A DNA stretch of 64,000 bases from Hydrogenovibrio crunogenus (GCF_004786015.1 NZ_CP032096.1:62001-126000), one strand, 5' to 3'; positions 37,047 through 48,600 are shown, counted from the stretch's first letter. Notes: a model not told the origin generated them from the letters alone. Made by a program: numbers and translations.

Positions 37047-38998
37047 TAGAGATCCTGCTGAATTGGGAGTGGCGTGATGCGACGACTCTATGGTTTGTAT
37101 TGGCTCCGGTTGTTTGGGGAGCGGTGTCTTTCTGGCTACGCCGTCGGCAAAGCAGTCAATATGCAGAAAGTCATTTATTGCCTTGGGCAAAAGTCACCGA
37201 GCAATCTCTTTTGACCAGCACTCAAGACACGATGTCTTTGACACAAAAAAAGACTTCTAAAATAGCCAGGCCTGGGCGTTTCTTTCTGCGCCAATGGAAT
37301 CGTTTGTTTCAACCTAAGTGGTTATTAACGGTGGCATGGGTATGTTTGATTGTTGCGTTGGCGGGGCCAAGAACCTTGGTGCCGGCGCCACAAGAATCAA
37401 CGCGTGCGGGTGTCGATATCTTGGTGGCATTGGACACTTCGCGCTCTATGTTGGTACAAGATGTGGCACCCAATCGATTTTTATTGGCCAAATCGTTGGT
37501 GGAATCCCTCGCCAATCGTTTGGAGCCAAATGATCGACTAGGGTTAATGGTATATGCCGGGCGCCCACATCTGGTATCCCCTTTATCGTTTGATCGAGGA
37601 CTATTTCAGCATTATCTGGATTTGATGCGCCCGGGTATTTTACCGACGCTGGGATCACAGTTGGATCGTGCAATTATCTTTGGTGCAGACCATTTGCAGC
37701 AAACGGCTGGAAAATCACAAGTGTTGTTGGTGTTAACCAATGGCACCCCTGAGCCGGATCAGATTGTTGCTGTTCCGGAGGCGTTAAAGGCGGTGGCGAA
37801 TACTTCGACTAAGGTGATTCTTGCTGGAGTCGGGAACTTACAAGCCAGCAGAATTCCAAGTATGACGCATCCAAGTGGCGCATTGCATGCCAGTGGCTTG
37901 TTGGTGACGTCGCGTTTGGAGCAGATTGCGTTACAAAAATTAGCGACCCAACTGGGCGGTGTCTATTTAAGAGCCAATAATGATGAGGCTTTCTTGAATC
38001 AGTTGGTGGAAGAGGTCAGTGTATTGGCAAAAAAACGTTCATTTCAATCGGCACTACCTATTTGGCAAGACCATGCCATGCCCTTTATTTGGGTGGCCTT
38101 CTTTGCGTTGCTGTGGGCATTTTTTCCAGTTCGAATCGGGCGTTCTGTTCACTCTGGCAGCCTTGCTTTATTAGGCGTGGCTGTTTTGTCGGGCGTGTTG
38201 TTTTATACACCCAGTTCCTGGGCACTTGACGAGACAGTTGGTCAAGAAATTCAGGCGTACAAAGCTTTCAATGCAAAAGACTATGATGCCTCTCAACAAG
38301 CTTATGATGGGTTGCACAATTATCGAGGTTGGTTTGGTGCGGGCGCGGCTGCTTACAAGGCCGAAGATTATGAATCTTCAGTATTTTATTTTAGAGAGGC
38401 CGCCTTGAATGGGGTGACCGATAAACAACGTGCCCAAGCACTGTTCAATTTGGGAAATAGTTTTTATCAAGCGAATCTAACGCGTCAAGCCATTGAGGCT
38501 TATGAACAAGCGTTGGTGTACTGGCCTAACTATGAAAAAGCCGAGCATAACTTGGCTTTGGCCAAACGTAAACGCCAAAAACAAAAGGGTCAGCAACAAG
38601 ATCAAGAACAAGGTGACGGACAGGGTGAAGGCAACACCAGCCGTGATGCAGATGGCGCATTTTATGGGGGACAGAAACCTAACCAGGACGAAGCCGGTGA
38701 AGGGGTTTCTGGAGATGCACCTGAAGGCGAAAAGGATGGCAAAGAGTTTGTGTTGCCGGATGAACCGGAAGAAACGGATTTTTCGTTATCGACGGCGAAT
38801 TCACTACAGCTAAATGATACGGCGAACGCCATATTGGATCAGCAGAAAAGAATTTACAGAATGGAAAAATTTGAGCATGAGATGCAACGTGTGGAAGACA
38901 ATCAGGCTCGGTTGTTACAAAACATTTTTGAGCGGGAAGAAGGGTTTCAAGCCACACAGGATCAATCTCATCCTTTACCGGGGGTGAAGCCATGGTAA
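37043..38998 (+). CDS. batB: BatB/BatC fusion: membrane vWA plus TPR protein, Bat locus 2
   Basis: The 651-residue protein starts with GTG overlapping the BatA stop. It has two membrane segments, a vWA domain with intact MIDAS (LDTSRSML) at about 128-330, another membrane region (345-390), TPR repeats (about 400-510; FNLGNSFYQANLTRQAIEAYEQ) and a Gln/Gly/Asp-rich low-complexity tail. The order matches locus 1, including BatB-BatC fusion. It overlaps BatD's start by 7 nt. Confidence 0.88.
   Translation: MIEILLNWEWRDATTLWFVLAPVVWGAVSFWLRRRQSSQYAESHLLPWAKVTEQSLLTSTQDTMSLTQKKTSKIARPGRFFLRQWNRLFQPKWLLTVAWVCLIVALAGPRTLVPAPQESTRAGVDILVALDTSRSMLVQDVAPNRFLLAKSLVESLANRLEPNDRLGLMVYAGRPHLVSPLSFDRGLFQHYLDLMRPGILPTLGSQLDRAIIFGADHLQQTAGKSQVLLVLTNGTPEPDQIVAVPEALKAVANTSTKVILAGVGNLQASRIPSMTHPSGALHASGLLVTSRLEQIALQKLATQLGGVYLRANNDEAFLNQLVEEVSVLAKKRSFQSALPIWQDHAMPFIWVAFFALLWAFFPVRIGRSVHSGSLALLGVAVLSGVLFYTPSSWALDETVGQEIQAYKAFNAKDYDASQQAYDGLHNYRGWFGAGAAAYKAEDYESSVFYFREAALNGVTDKQRAQALFNLGNSFYQANLTRQAIEAYEQALVYWPNYEKAEHNLALAKRKRQKQKGQQQDQEQGDGQGEGNTSRDADGAFYGGQKPNQDEAGEGVSGDAPEGEKDGKEFVLPDEPEETDFSLSTANSLQLNDTANAILDQQKRIYRMEKFEHEMQRVEDNQARLLQNIFEREEGFQATQDQSHPLPGVKPW
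37266..37275. repeat. CCAGGCCTGG palindrome
   Basis: Exact copy in batB of locus 2, here in a third frame (Ala-Arg-Pro-Gly). Confidence 0.8.
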
Positions 38999-40476
38999 AG
39001 AAGATGCATACCATATTAATGTCCCTGTTGACCGTTTTACTGTTTGTCGGTGTCGCTCAAGCGGAGAGTAAAATTTATCCGAAAGAAGTGATATTGGGAA
39101 ATCCGGTTACTTGGATTTTATCTGGGTATGAAGTTGAAAAGGATTATGAAAAGCTCGACTTGACCGAATTGCAAAAGCAGTTTGTGATTTATGACATTGA
39201 TGGCCACTCTGATCGTTTACGAATTAAATTGTATCCGGTTAAGACAGGTAATTTAATTATTCCTGAATTGAAAGCTGGAAGGCTTCACGTGAAACCTACC
39301 ACGATTAAAGTTCTTAAAAATCCCGAAGTAAGCGTATCTTGGCAAGAGCCGAAAAAGACGGTTTATCCGAATGAAACGGTGCTATGGTCCGCTAGCGTGA
39401 AAGCGGATAGTGCTGCTATTTTGGTTGAAAATGTGTTGCCTGAAAATACGCCAGATTTGCCATATGAATGGATTGGTCAGGCGGATCCTCAAATACAAGA
39501 AGGCACTTTTTTTGGTAAAAAAACGGTTTTAGCATCCGCTGTGACAATGAATCAAACCGGCCATATTGCATTAAAATCCCCCATCATTCGGATACAAAAT
39601 GAAACCAATAAACGCTGGGTTTTTGGCGCACCACCTGCTTCCATTCAGGTGCGTCCCTTGCCGAGCTACTTACCTGCCGTGATCCCGCTTGGTAAAGTTT
39701 CCGTTCAAAACGCTTTTTCGTCCCAGTTAATCGTCAAAGGGCGTTTATATAATTGGTATTTAGATTTAAACGGTGAGAATGTTGCCGTTTCAGACTTGCC
39801 CAATATCACCAATCAATTAGGTCGGGATGCGTCTATCGAGTGGTTAACGCCGAATCTTGAGAAACAAACCACTCTGACCTCTGATGGTTTATCGAGCAAG
39901 GTAAAAATTGACCAACCTTTCCGTGTGAATCATTTTGGGCTGACGCATTTACCAGCGTTGCGGTTAACGTATTTTGATGTTAATACAGGCAAGTTAGAAG
40001 ACCAATTTACTTCGGCACAAACGCTTGTCGTCATACCTTTATGGCTGATGATTGTTTTTCAAGCGGTGGTTGCGATCATTGCCGTATTAATTGTCTTGGC
40101 TCTTGGTATTTTATTGAAAGCGAGCTGGACAAAATACCAGTTGGTGACCGCCTTGAAAAAAGCGGACTCTGCAACGGCTGTTTGGGGTGCGATTATGCGC
40201 TGGTCTCATAAACAGTTAAAGCCTATTAGAAACGGCCAGGCCTGGGTGTTTTTTCAACCAGAAAGTTCGGCTGAAAGTGAGCTGTCAGAACAAAGTTTGG
40301 GGCAGTGGTTGGAGCGGTTTGAATCTCAGTATGGACACAGTGATGAAGCCAGAGTAATGATTGAACTCTTAAATGAACAGTTTTACAGTCTGCAATATGA
40401 GCCGATGCGAGAACAAGCTTTGAATTGGGCTCAGTCCTTGCCTAGGCTTGACTGGACACGTTTTCAAAGCCGATAA
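38992..40476 (+). CDS. batD: BatD-like protein, Bat locus 2
   Basis: The 494-residue protein has a signal peptide (ILMSLLTVLLFVGVAQA), a periplasmic beta-rich region, a membrane segment near 345-375 (MIVFQAVVAIIAVLIVLALGILL) and a helical cytosolic tail. It matches the BatD profile but is about 65 residues shorter than locus 1 BatD and diverged in sequence. The start is ATG 38992 or ATG 39004. It is the last gene of locus 2 and converges with the small gene 40479 with only 2 nt between stops. Confidence 0.78.
   Translation: MVKKMHTILMSLLTVLLFVGVAQAESKIYPKEVILGNPVTWILSGYEVEKDYEKLDLTELQKQFVIYDIDGHSDRLRIKLYPVKTGNLIIPELKAGRLHVKPTTIKVLKNPEVSVSWQEPKKTVYPNETVLWSASVKADSAAILVENVLPENTPDLPYEWIGQADPQIQEGTFFGKKTVLASAVTMNQTGHIALKSPIIRIQNETNKRWVFGAPPASIQVRPLPSYLPAVIPLGKVSVQNAFSSQLIVKGRLYNWYLDLNGENVAVSDLPNITNQLGRDASIEWLTPNLEKQTTLTSDGLSSKVKIDQPFRVNHFGLTHLPALRLTYFDVNTGKLEDQFTSAQTLVVIPLWLMIVFQAVVAIIAVLIVLALGILLKASWTKYQLVTALKKADSATAVWGAIMRWSHKQLKPIRNGQAWVFFQPESSAESELSEQSLGQWLERFESQYGHSDEARVMIELLNEQFYSLQYEPMREQALNWAQSLPRLDWTRFQSR
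39281..39296. promoter_or_regulatory. Weak parS-like site
   Basis: GGCTTCACGTGAAACC matches 13 of 16 consensus positions; TTCACGTGAA is intact at the centre. It lies in batD of locus 2 (LHVKPT). Confidence 0.5.
40236..40245. repeat. CCAGGCCTGG palindrome
   Basis: Exact copy in batD of locus 2, read Gln-Ala-Trp. Confidence 0.8.
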
Positions 40477-40478
40477 AG

Positions 40479-40724
40479 TTACGTATCCAGTGAGCCGATG
40501 GTTTTGCGATACTTCTTAATAGCAATCACCAAGCTGTAGATAAAAGAAATCAGGATAATGCTCTGTCCTGCATAGGACAGACCAGTGGAGAAGGTGTTTT
40601 CACGAATGATTCTGGGAAATATCAGCATCAATCCAATGATGACACCTAGCGAGGCCGTTTTTAAAGCGGTTCTCAAAATGCCTTTCATGAGAAGATGTCT
40701 GTGAAGCGGTGAACCGATTTCCAT
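40479..40724 (-). CDS. Small two-helix membrane protein, unknown
   Basis: The 81-residue protein has two predicted membrane segments (about 20-37 and 50-70), separated by a short polar loop, with a basic C-terminus. AAGG before ATG 40724 supports the start. It resembles no family I can name. It is convergent with Bat locus 2 and upstream of nothing obvious on its strand, with trxC about 55 nt before its start on the same strand, so trxC and this gene may share a transcript. Confidence 0.6.
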   Translation of the reverse strand: MEIGSPLHRHLLMKGILRTALKTASLGVIIGLMLIFPRIIRENTFSTGLSYAGQSIILISFIYSLVIAIKKYRKTIGSLDT

Positions 40725-40780
40725 AGGATAGCCTTTTTAGATTAAGTTAAATTTCAGACTTTAAGTCTAGCACACGCACA

Positions 40781-41203
40781 TTAAATTGTGCTTTTTACCC
40801 AGTTTGTGAAACTTCCTAAATCCATCGCACCTGATTGGCGTGCGACTTCTTGTCCCTCTTTAAAAATCGCCAGCGTCGGGATGGAACGAATATTAAACTG
40901 CGTAGCGATTTGCTGCTCGGTTTCCGTGTTTATTTTGATGAATTTTGCGTGCGGTTCCAGTTGGGCTGCTGCTTGAGAAAAGGTCGGCGCAAACATCTTG
41001 CATGGACCGCACCAAGATGCCCAAAAGTCGACGACTAAAGGCTGGTCAGTTTTATGTAAAGCACGCAAAAATTGTTCTGAATTCATTTCAATCGGCTGAC
41101 CCGTAAAAAGCGCTGATCGGCATTTACCGCAGCTTGGATGGTCATTCAACTTTTCATCAGGGATGCGGTTTAATCCACCGCAGTGTGGGCACATAATAAT
41201 CAT
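40781..41203 (-). CDS. trxC: Thioredoxin 2 (zinc-binding)
   Basis: The 140-residue protein has the N-terminal zinc ribbon (CPHCGG and CGKC; four cysteines) and a thioredoxin fold with redox motif WASWCGPCK, which define thioredoxin 2. It reduces disulfides in the cytosol and is linked to oxidative stress responses. The conserved cis-proline region (FNIRSIPTLAIF) is present. An AAGGAAG precedes the ATG. No partner gene is adjacent. Confidence 0.94.
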   Translation of the reverse strand: MIIMCPHCGGLNRIPDEKLNDHPSCGKCRSALFTGQPIEMNSEQFLRALHKTDQPLVVDFWASWCGPCKMFAPTFSQAAAQLEPHAKFIKINTETEQQIATQFNIRSIPTLAIFKEGQEVARQSGAMDLGSFTNWVKSTI

Positions 41204-41279
41204 TTGATTGCTTCCTTTCGTCTCTAATAATGGCTATATAAGTACGGGAAGTTGGATATTCAAGTATAAAATTTGAATA

Positions 41280-41735
41280 TTATTCAAGCCAATCTGGTTT
41301 CGGGCTTTCACGCTTTCCAGCTTCAAATCCTTCTTCAACAAAACCGTGCAAAGTTTGATCGTGCGCATGGATGAGCTCAATCAATTTCGGATCTTCTGCT
41401 GTAATAATCGCCTCAACCCCATTTTCAATAAAATGATATGTCATTTGAATGTCATCTTTATATTCAAACAGTGCTGCAAATAATGGGTCCCAAGACCGGA
41501 TTGCCTTTCCCATGCCAAAGCGTTTTTCCATTCCTGCGACATGCTCTTGTAATACGGTGGCCAAATGAGGGTCTTCTGAGAAAGTACGCGCGCGAATGCC
41601 ATTCTCAATAAGGGTGGTTTCACGAGACAGGGATTGGTGGTGTTCCAACAATTGAGAGAAAAGAGCCTGGTCTTGTTTATGCTGTTCATCCGAACCATGT
41701 CCGTGACGATAAGCTTTACCATTAACGGTTTTCAT
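41280..41735 (-). CDS. Unknown protein with two internal repeats
   Basis: The 151-residue soluble protein is histidine- and glutamate-rich with no signal. Two halves share a pattern: IENGIRARTFSEDPHLATVL...H (about 41-67) and IENGVEAIITAEDPKLIELI...H (about 101-127), i.e. IENG-x-x-A-x4-EDP-x-L-x3-L/I-x2-H. This suggests a helical tandem duplication, perhaps a metal or haem-binding four-helix type, but I do not recognise a family. It is transcribed alone, upstream of trxC on the same strand with a gap of about 75 nt. Confidence 0.7.
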   Translation of the reverse strand: MKTVNGKAYRHGHGSDEQHKQDQALFSQLLEHHQSLSRETTLIENGIRARTFSEDPHLATVLQEHVAGMEKRFGMGKAIRSWDPLFAALFEYKDDIQMTYHFIENGVEAIITAEDPKLIELIHAHDQTLHGFVEEGFEAGKRESPKPDWLE

Positions 41736-42033
41736 AAGAGTGATTCCGTTTTTTAATCATAAGGAGGGATATTTTAAGCAAAAAAAAACACGATATTGGC
41801 CGTATCGTGTTTAATTTTTTCTGAGGAGCTGATTCAAAGAGCTGAGGAGGCCAGTTTGAATCAAGTTAAACTTTGAGGTTTAAGGAGTAAACCTAACCTA
41901 ATACCATCCATTGCATTAAGTGTTAACTAAATTTTAATGACTTCAACAAGATAGTGCAATTTAATAAGATTGAAGAAGTATGAAGAATTTCTAAAGCACT
42001 TATTTAACTGGTCAAGTGCTTTAGAGTAAAGCG
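41736..42033. other. Intergenic region with one terminator
   Basis: About 300 AT-rich bases between two minus-strand genes. It holds the hairpin at 41786-41812 and, near 41761, AAGGAGGG without a frame behind it on the plus strand. No small gene or RNA gene was found; the promoter of the 41280-41735 gene should lie here. Confidence 0.4.
41786..41812 (-). terminator. Rho-independent terminator
   Basis: A 10-bp perfect stem (AAACACGATA / TATCGTGTTT) with a 7-nt loop ends in nine T on the minus strand, and in a T-rich run on the plus strand. It most likely ends the transcript of the 42034-42369 gene. Confidence 0.75.
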
Positions 42034-42369
42034 TTACACGATACCGTTTTCTTTTGACGTCATGTAGTTTGATTCTGCTTGCAATTGAGCGGTGTTGGTC
42101 ACTGTATTGGTTGTCTGGTTAGAGTCAACAGGTGAATCTTCTACAGACGCTTTTGAATTAACCGTTTGGCTGTTGGCTAAATCCTGATAATCAACGGACT
42201 GCGCTTTTGATTGATCCGATAAAGTAACGGTCGTATTTTGAGCAGAAGACGTTTCCGGTGTCGTTTTATCTGTTAGCTTTGGTTCTTTAGATAGCGTATC
42301 TGATAACCCGTTTGCTTGGGTATAAAGAGCCTGTGCTGCCGAAGCTAGTGATGGACTGACTGTATTCAT
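42034..42369 (-). CDS. Small Ser/Thr/Gln/Asn-rich protein, unknown
   Basis: From ATG 42369 (GAGGAG nine bases upstream) the protein has 111 residues: a short helical start (SPSLASAAQALYTQANGLSDTL) and a long polar tail of Thr, Ser, Asn and Gln without hydrophobic stretches, so it is probably disordered. There is no signal peptide. It is divergent from the giant adhesin gene and shares a 250-bp upstream region, suggesting joint control. I cannot assign a function. A frame 22 codons longer lacks a ribosome-binding site. Confidence 0.6.
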   Translation of the reverse strand: MNTVSPSLASAAQALYTQANGLSDTLSKEPKLTDKTTPETSSAQNTTVTLSDQSKAQSVDYQDLANSQTVNSKASVEDSPVDSNQTTNTVTNTAQLQAESNYMTSKENGIV

Positions 42370-42621
42370 TTTGACGCTCTCCTCAAGAATGGTTCTTGAA
42401 AAATTAATGAGTTTGTTTAATTTAATTATACTCATATTTATAAAAAAGTATAGTCATGTCATAGACTTAAAGAAAATCCATCCGTTTCTGTTTTCAGAAA
42501 ACATATCTATTTTAGGCTTAAAAGAGGCTACCTGACCCTAAGTACAATAGTTTTTAGCAGAAACATTTTCTAGAATGCAATTAATCACAAAAATTCCTAC
42601 TTATTGCAAGGACTGTACATC

Positions 42622-45600
42622 ATGGCGGAACAAAATATCTCAACAAGTGTCGGAAAGGTCATCCTAATTGAAGGGAACGTCTATATTAAAGAAGTGACTG
42701 GCGAACTGATTCCTTTAATTGAAGGGATGAATGTCTATGCTGGGCAACTGATTCAGACAGGGCCACAGAGTTCCATTTTAGTTGAGCTAAGCAATGGTGA
42801 AGTACTTTCATTAGGTCGAAATACACTGGTTCGGTTGGATGAAGATTTGATTGGTTCAACAGACATAGACGAAAACCAAACTACCGAAGCCGAGATTCAG
42901 AAAGCCATTGAAGCCGTTCAAGAAGGAAATTTTGATGCATTGGAAGCCACTGCTGCCGGTCAGCAAAATGATTTGAGTTCTGCTGCACAGGCGGCTGATT
43001 TTATTCCACCGCCACGTTCAGAAGGTGAAGTGACCAGTGGTTATGACACAGGTACATTTAACACCTCTCGTCAAACACCAAGTAATAGAGTTTTTGATAC
43101 GACACGAGTTGAGCCAATTGATCCACAGAATGACAACCCTGTGCCAGCGGTGACAACCATTATTGGTGAAACCCGCTTGACGCTGGACAATGTCAATGTG
43201 AGCGAAGGTAGCGGTACCGCTACCCTAAATGCGGCACTAAATAATGCACCGACCGATGCTCCATTGGTGATAGCGCTGGATAATGGCGCGACTCTGACCT
43301 TCGAAATTGGACAAGCCAGCGCGACCTCAACGCCATTCAAAATCCAAGGTGACGATGTTTATAAAGATGGTGAAGTCATTACGGTTAACGCCACAGTACA
43401 AAGTGGGGGAGATGAGTTTCAAAGTCTTAATGTTGACGACACCGCGAAGGTAACTATCACCGACACCACGGATGACACGACGGTTAGCCTAAGTGCGACC
43501 TCAAGCATCACAGAAGCCGGTGCGGATGTTGTTTACACAGCGACACTGACAAATGCATCAGAAGGCGTGACCACGGTTACGCTCAGTAATGGTGAAACGA
43601 TCAGCATCGCAGATGGGGCAACCTCAGGAACAGCAACGGTGACGGTCGCAGCAGACGAAGATGTCTACCTAGATGAAGAAACCATCTCCGCGAAAATCGA
43701 GACAGCCACAGGCGGGAACTTCGAAAACCTCGTTATCGATAGCACCCCAGCAACCACCAAGATCACCGACACCACGGATGACACGACGGTTAGCCTAAGT
43801 GCGACCTCAAGCATCACAGAAGCCGGTGCGGATGTTGTTTACACAGCGACACTGACAAATGCATCAGAAGGCGTGACCACGGTTACGCTCAGTAATGGTG
43901 AAACGATCAGCATCGCAGATGGGGCAACCTCAGGAACAGCAACGGTGACGGTCGCAGCAGACGAAGATGTCTACCTAGATGAAGAAACCATCTCCGCGAA
44001 AATCGAGACAGCCACAGGCGGGAACTTCGAAAACCTCGTTATCGATAGCACCCCAGCAACCACCAAGATCACCGACACCACGGATGACACGACGGTTAGC
44101 CTAAGTGCGACCTCAAGCATCACAGAAGCCGGTGCGGATGTTGTTTACACAGCGACACTGACAAATGCATCAGAAGGCGTGACCACGGTTACGCTCAGTA
44201 ATGGTGAAACGATCAGCATCGCAGATGGGGCAACCTCAGGAACAGCAACGGTGACGGTCGCAGCAGACGAAGATGTCTACCTAGATGAAGAAACCATCTC
44301 CGCGAAAATCGAGACAGCCACAGGCGGGAACTTCGAAAACCTCGTTATCGATAGCACCCCAGCAACCACCAAGATCACCGACACCACGGATGACACGACG
44401 GTTAGCCTAAGTGCGACCTCAAGCATCACAGAAGCCGGTGCGGATGTTGTTTACACAGCGACACTGACAAATGCATCAGAAGGCGTGACCACGGTTACGC
44501 TCAGTAATGGTGAAACGATCAGCATCGCAGATGGGGCAACCTCAGGAACAGCAACGGTGACGGTCGCAGCAGACGAAGATGTCTACCTAGATGAAGAAAC
44601 CATCTCCGCGAAAATCGAGACAGCCACAGGCGGGAACTTCGAAAACCTCGTTATCGATAGCACCCCAGCAACCACCAAGATCACCGACACCACGGATGAC
44701 ACGACGGTTAGCCTAAGTGCGACCTCAAGCATCACAGAAGCCGGTGCGGATGTTGTTTACACAGCGACACTGACAAATGCATCAGAAGGCGTGACCACGG
44801 TTACGCTCAGTAATGGTGAAACGATCAGCATCGCAGATGGGGCAACCTCAGGAACAGCAACGGTGACGGTCGCAGCAGACGAAGATGTCTACCTAGATGA
44901 AGAAACCATCTCCGCGAAAATCGAGACAGCCACAGGCGGGAACTTCGAAAACCTCGTTATCGATAGCACCCCAGCAACCACCAAGATCACCGACACCACG
45001 GATGACACGACGGTTAGCCTAAGTGCGACCTCAAGCATCACAGAAGCCGGTGCGGATGTTGTTTACACAGCGACACTGACAAATGCATCAGAAGGCGTGA
45101 CCACGGTTACGCTCAGTAATGGTGAAACGATCAGCATCGCAGATGGGGCAACCTCAGGAACAGCAACGGTGACGGTCGCAGCAGACGAAGATGTCTACCT
45201 AGATGAAGAAACCATCTCCGCGAAAATCGAGACAGCCACAGGCGGGAACTTCGAAAACCTCGTTATCGATAGCACCCCAGCAACCACCAAGATCACCGAC
45301 ACCACGGATGACACGACGGTTAGCCTAAGTGCGACCTCAAGCATCACAGAAGCCGGTGCGGATGTTGTTTACACAGCGACACTGACAAATGCATCAGAAG
45401 GCGTGACCACGGTTACGCTCAGTAATGGTGAAACGATCAGCATCGCAGATGGGGCAACCTCAGGAACAGCAACGGTGACGGTCGCAGCAGACGAAGATGT
45501 CTACCTAGATGAAGAAACCATCTCCGCGAAAATCGAGACAGCCACAGGCGGGAACTTCGAAAACCTCGTTATCGATAGCACCCCAGCAACCACCAAGATC

Positions 45601-48600
45601 ACCGACACCACGGATGACACGACGGTTAGCCTAAGTGCGACCTCAAGCATCACAGAAGCCGGTGCGGATGTTGTTTACACAGCGACACTGACAAATGCAT
45701 CAGAAGGCGTGACCACGGTTACGCTCAGTAATGGTGAAACGATCAGCATCGCAGATGGGGCAACCTCAGGAACAGCAACGGTGACGGTCGCAGCAGACGA
45801 AGATGTCTACCTAGATGAAGAAACCATCTCCGCGAAAATCGAGACAGCCACAGGCGGGAACTTCGAAAACCTCGTTATCGATAGCACCCCAGCAACCACC
45901 AAGATCACCGACACCACGGATGACACGACGGTTAGCCTAAGTGCGACCTCAAGCATCACAGAAGCCGGTGCGGATGTTGTTTACACAGCGACACTGACAA
46001 ATGCATCAGAAGGCGTGACCACGGTTACGCTCAGTAATGGTGAAACGATCAGCATCGCAGATGGGGCAACCTCAGGAACAGCAACGGTGACGGTCGCAGC
46101 AGACGAAGATGTCTACCTAGATGAAGAAACCATCTCCGCGAAAATCGAGACAGCCACAGGCGGGAACTTCGAAAACCTCGTTATCGATAGCACCCCAGCA
46201 ACCACCAAGATCACCGACACCACGGATGACACGACGGTTAGCCTAAGTGCGACCTCAAGCATCACAGAAGCCGGTGCGGATGTTGTTTACACAGCGACAC
46301 TGACAAATGCATCAGAAGGCGTGACCACGGTTACGCTCAGTAATGGTGAAACGATCAGCATCGCAGATGGGGCAACCTCAGGAACAGCAACGGTGACGGT
46401 CGCAGCAGACGAAGATGTCTACCTAGATGAAGAAACCATCTCCGCGAAAATCGAGACAGCCACAGGCGGGAACTTCGAAAACCTCGTTATCGATAGCACC
46501 CCAGCAACCACCAAGATCACCGACACCACGGATGACACGACGGTTAGCCTAAGTGCGACCTCAAGCATCACAGAAGCCGGTGCGGATGTTGTTTACACAG
46601 CGACACTGACAAATGCATCAGAAGGCGTGACCACGGTTACGCTCAGTAATGGTGAAACGATCAGCATCGCAGATGGGGCAACCTCAGGAACAGCAACGGT
46701 GACGGTCGCAGCAGACGAAGATGTCTACCTAGATGAAGAAACCATCTCCGCGAAAATCGAGACAGCCACAGGCGGGAACTTCGAAAACCTCGTTATCGAT
46801 AGCACCCCAGCAACCACCAAGATCACCGACACCACGGATGACACGACGGTTAGCCTAAGTGCGACCTCAAGCATCACAGAAGCCGGTGCGGATGTTGTTT
46901 ACACAGCGACACTGACAAATGCATCAGAAGGCGTGACCACGGTTACGCTCAGTAATGGTGAAACGATCAGCATCGCAGATGGGGCAACCTCAGGAACAGC
47001 AACGGTGACGGTCGCAGCAGACGAAGATGTCTACCTAGATGAAGAAACCATCTCCGCGAAAATCGAGACAGCCACAGGCGGGAACTTCGAAAACCTCGTT
47101 ATCGATAGCACCCCAGCAACCACCAAGATCACCGACACCACGGATGACACGACGGTTAGCCTAAGTGCGACCTCAAGCATCACAGAAGCCGGTGCGGATG
47201 TTGTTTACACAGCGACACTGACAAATGCATCAGAAGGCGTGACCACGGTTACGCTCAGTAATGGTGAAACGATCAGCATCGCAGATGGGGCAACCTCAGG
47301 AACAGCAACGGTGACGGTCGCAGCAGACGAAGATGTCTACCTAGATGAAGAAACCATCTCCGCGAAAATCGAGACAGCCACAGGCGGGAACTTCGAAAAC
47401 CTCGTTATCGATAGCACCCCAGCAACCACCAAGATCACCGACACCACGGATGACACGACGGTTAGCCTAAGTGCGACCTCAAGCATCACAGAAGCCGGTG
47501 CGGATGTTGTTTACACAGCGACACTGACAAATGCATCAGAAGGCGTGACCACGGTTACGCTCAGTAATGGTGAAACGATCAGCATCGCAGATGGGGCAAC
47601 CTCAGGAACAGCAACGGTGACGGTCGCAGCAGACGAAGATGTCTACCTAGATGAAGAAACCATCTCCGCGAAAATCGAGACAGCCACAGGCGGGAACTTC
47701 GAAAACCTCGTTATCGATAGCACCCCAGCAACCACCAAGATCACCGACACCACGGATGACACGACGGTTAGCCTAAGTGCGACCTCAAGCATCACAGAAG
47801 CCGGTGCGGATGTTGTTTACACAGCGACACTGACAAATGCATCAGAAGGCGTGACCACGGTTACGCTCAGTAATGGTGAAACGATCAGCATCGCAGATGG
47901 GGCAACCTCAGGAACAGCAACGGTGACGGTCGCAGCAGACGAAGATGTCTACCTAGATGAAGAAACCATCTCCGCGAAAATCGAGACAGCCACAGGCGGG
48001 AACTTCGAAAACCTCGTTATCGATAGCACCCCAGCAACCACCAAGATCACCGACACCACGGATGACACGACGGTTAGCCTAAGTGCGACCTCAAGCATCA
48101 CAGAAGCCGGTGCGGATGTTGTTTACACAGCGACACTGACAAATGCATCAGAAGGCGTGACCACGGTTACGCTCAGTAATGGTGAAACGATCAGCATCGC
48201 AGATGGGGCAACCTCAGGAACAGCAACGGTGACGGTCGCAGCAGACGAAGATGTCTACCTAGATGAAGAAACCATCTCCGCGAAAATCGAGACAGCCACA
48301 GGCGGGAACTTCGAAAACCTCGTTATCGATAGCACCCCAGCAACCACCAAGATCACCGACACCACGGATGACACGACGGTTAGCCTAAGTGCGACCTCAA
48401 GCATCACAGAAGCCGGTGCGGATGTTGTTTACACAGCGACACTGACAAATGCATCAGAAGGCGTGACCACGGTTACGCTCAGTAATGGTGAAACGATCAG
48501 CATCGCAGATGGGGCAACCTCAGGAACAGCAACGGTGACGGTCGCAGCAGACGAAGATGTCTACCTAGATGAAGAAACCATCTCCGCGAAAATCGAGACA

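Noticed and set aside
42543-42548. TACAAT as a -10 box for the giant adhesin
   Set aside because: There is no -35-like hexamer at normal spacing, and no sigma-54 GG/GC pair fits; evidence is too weak.
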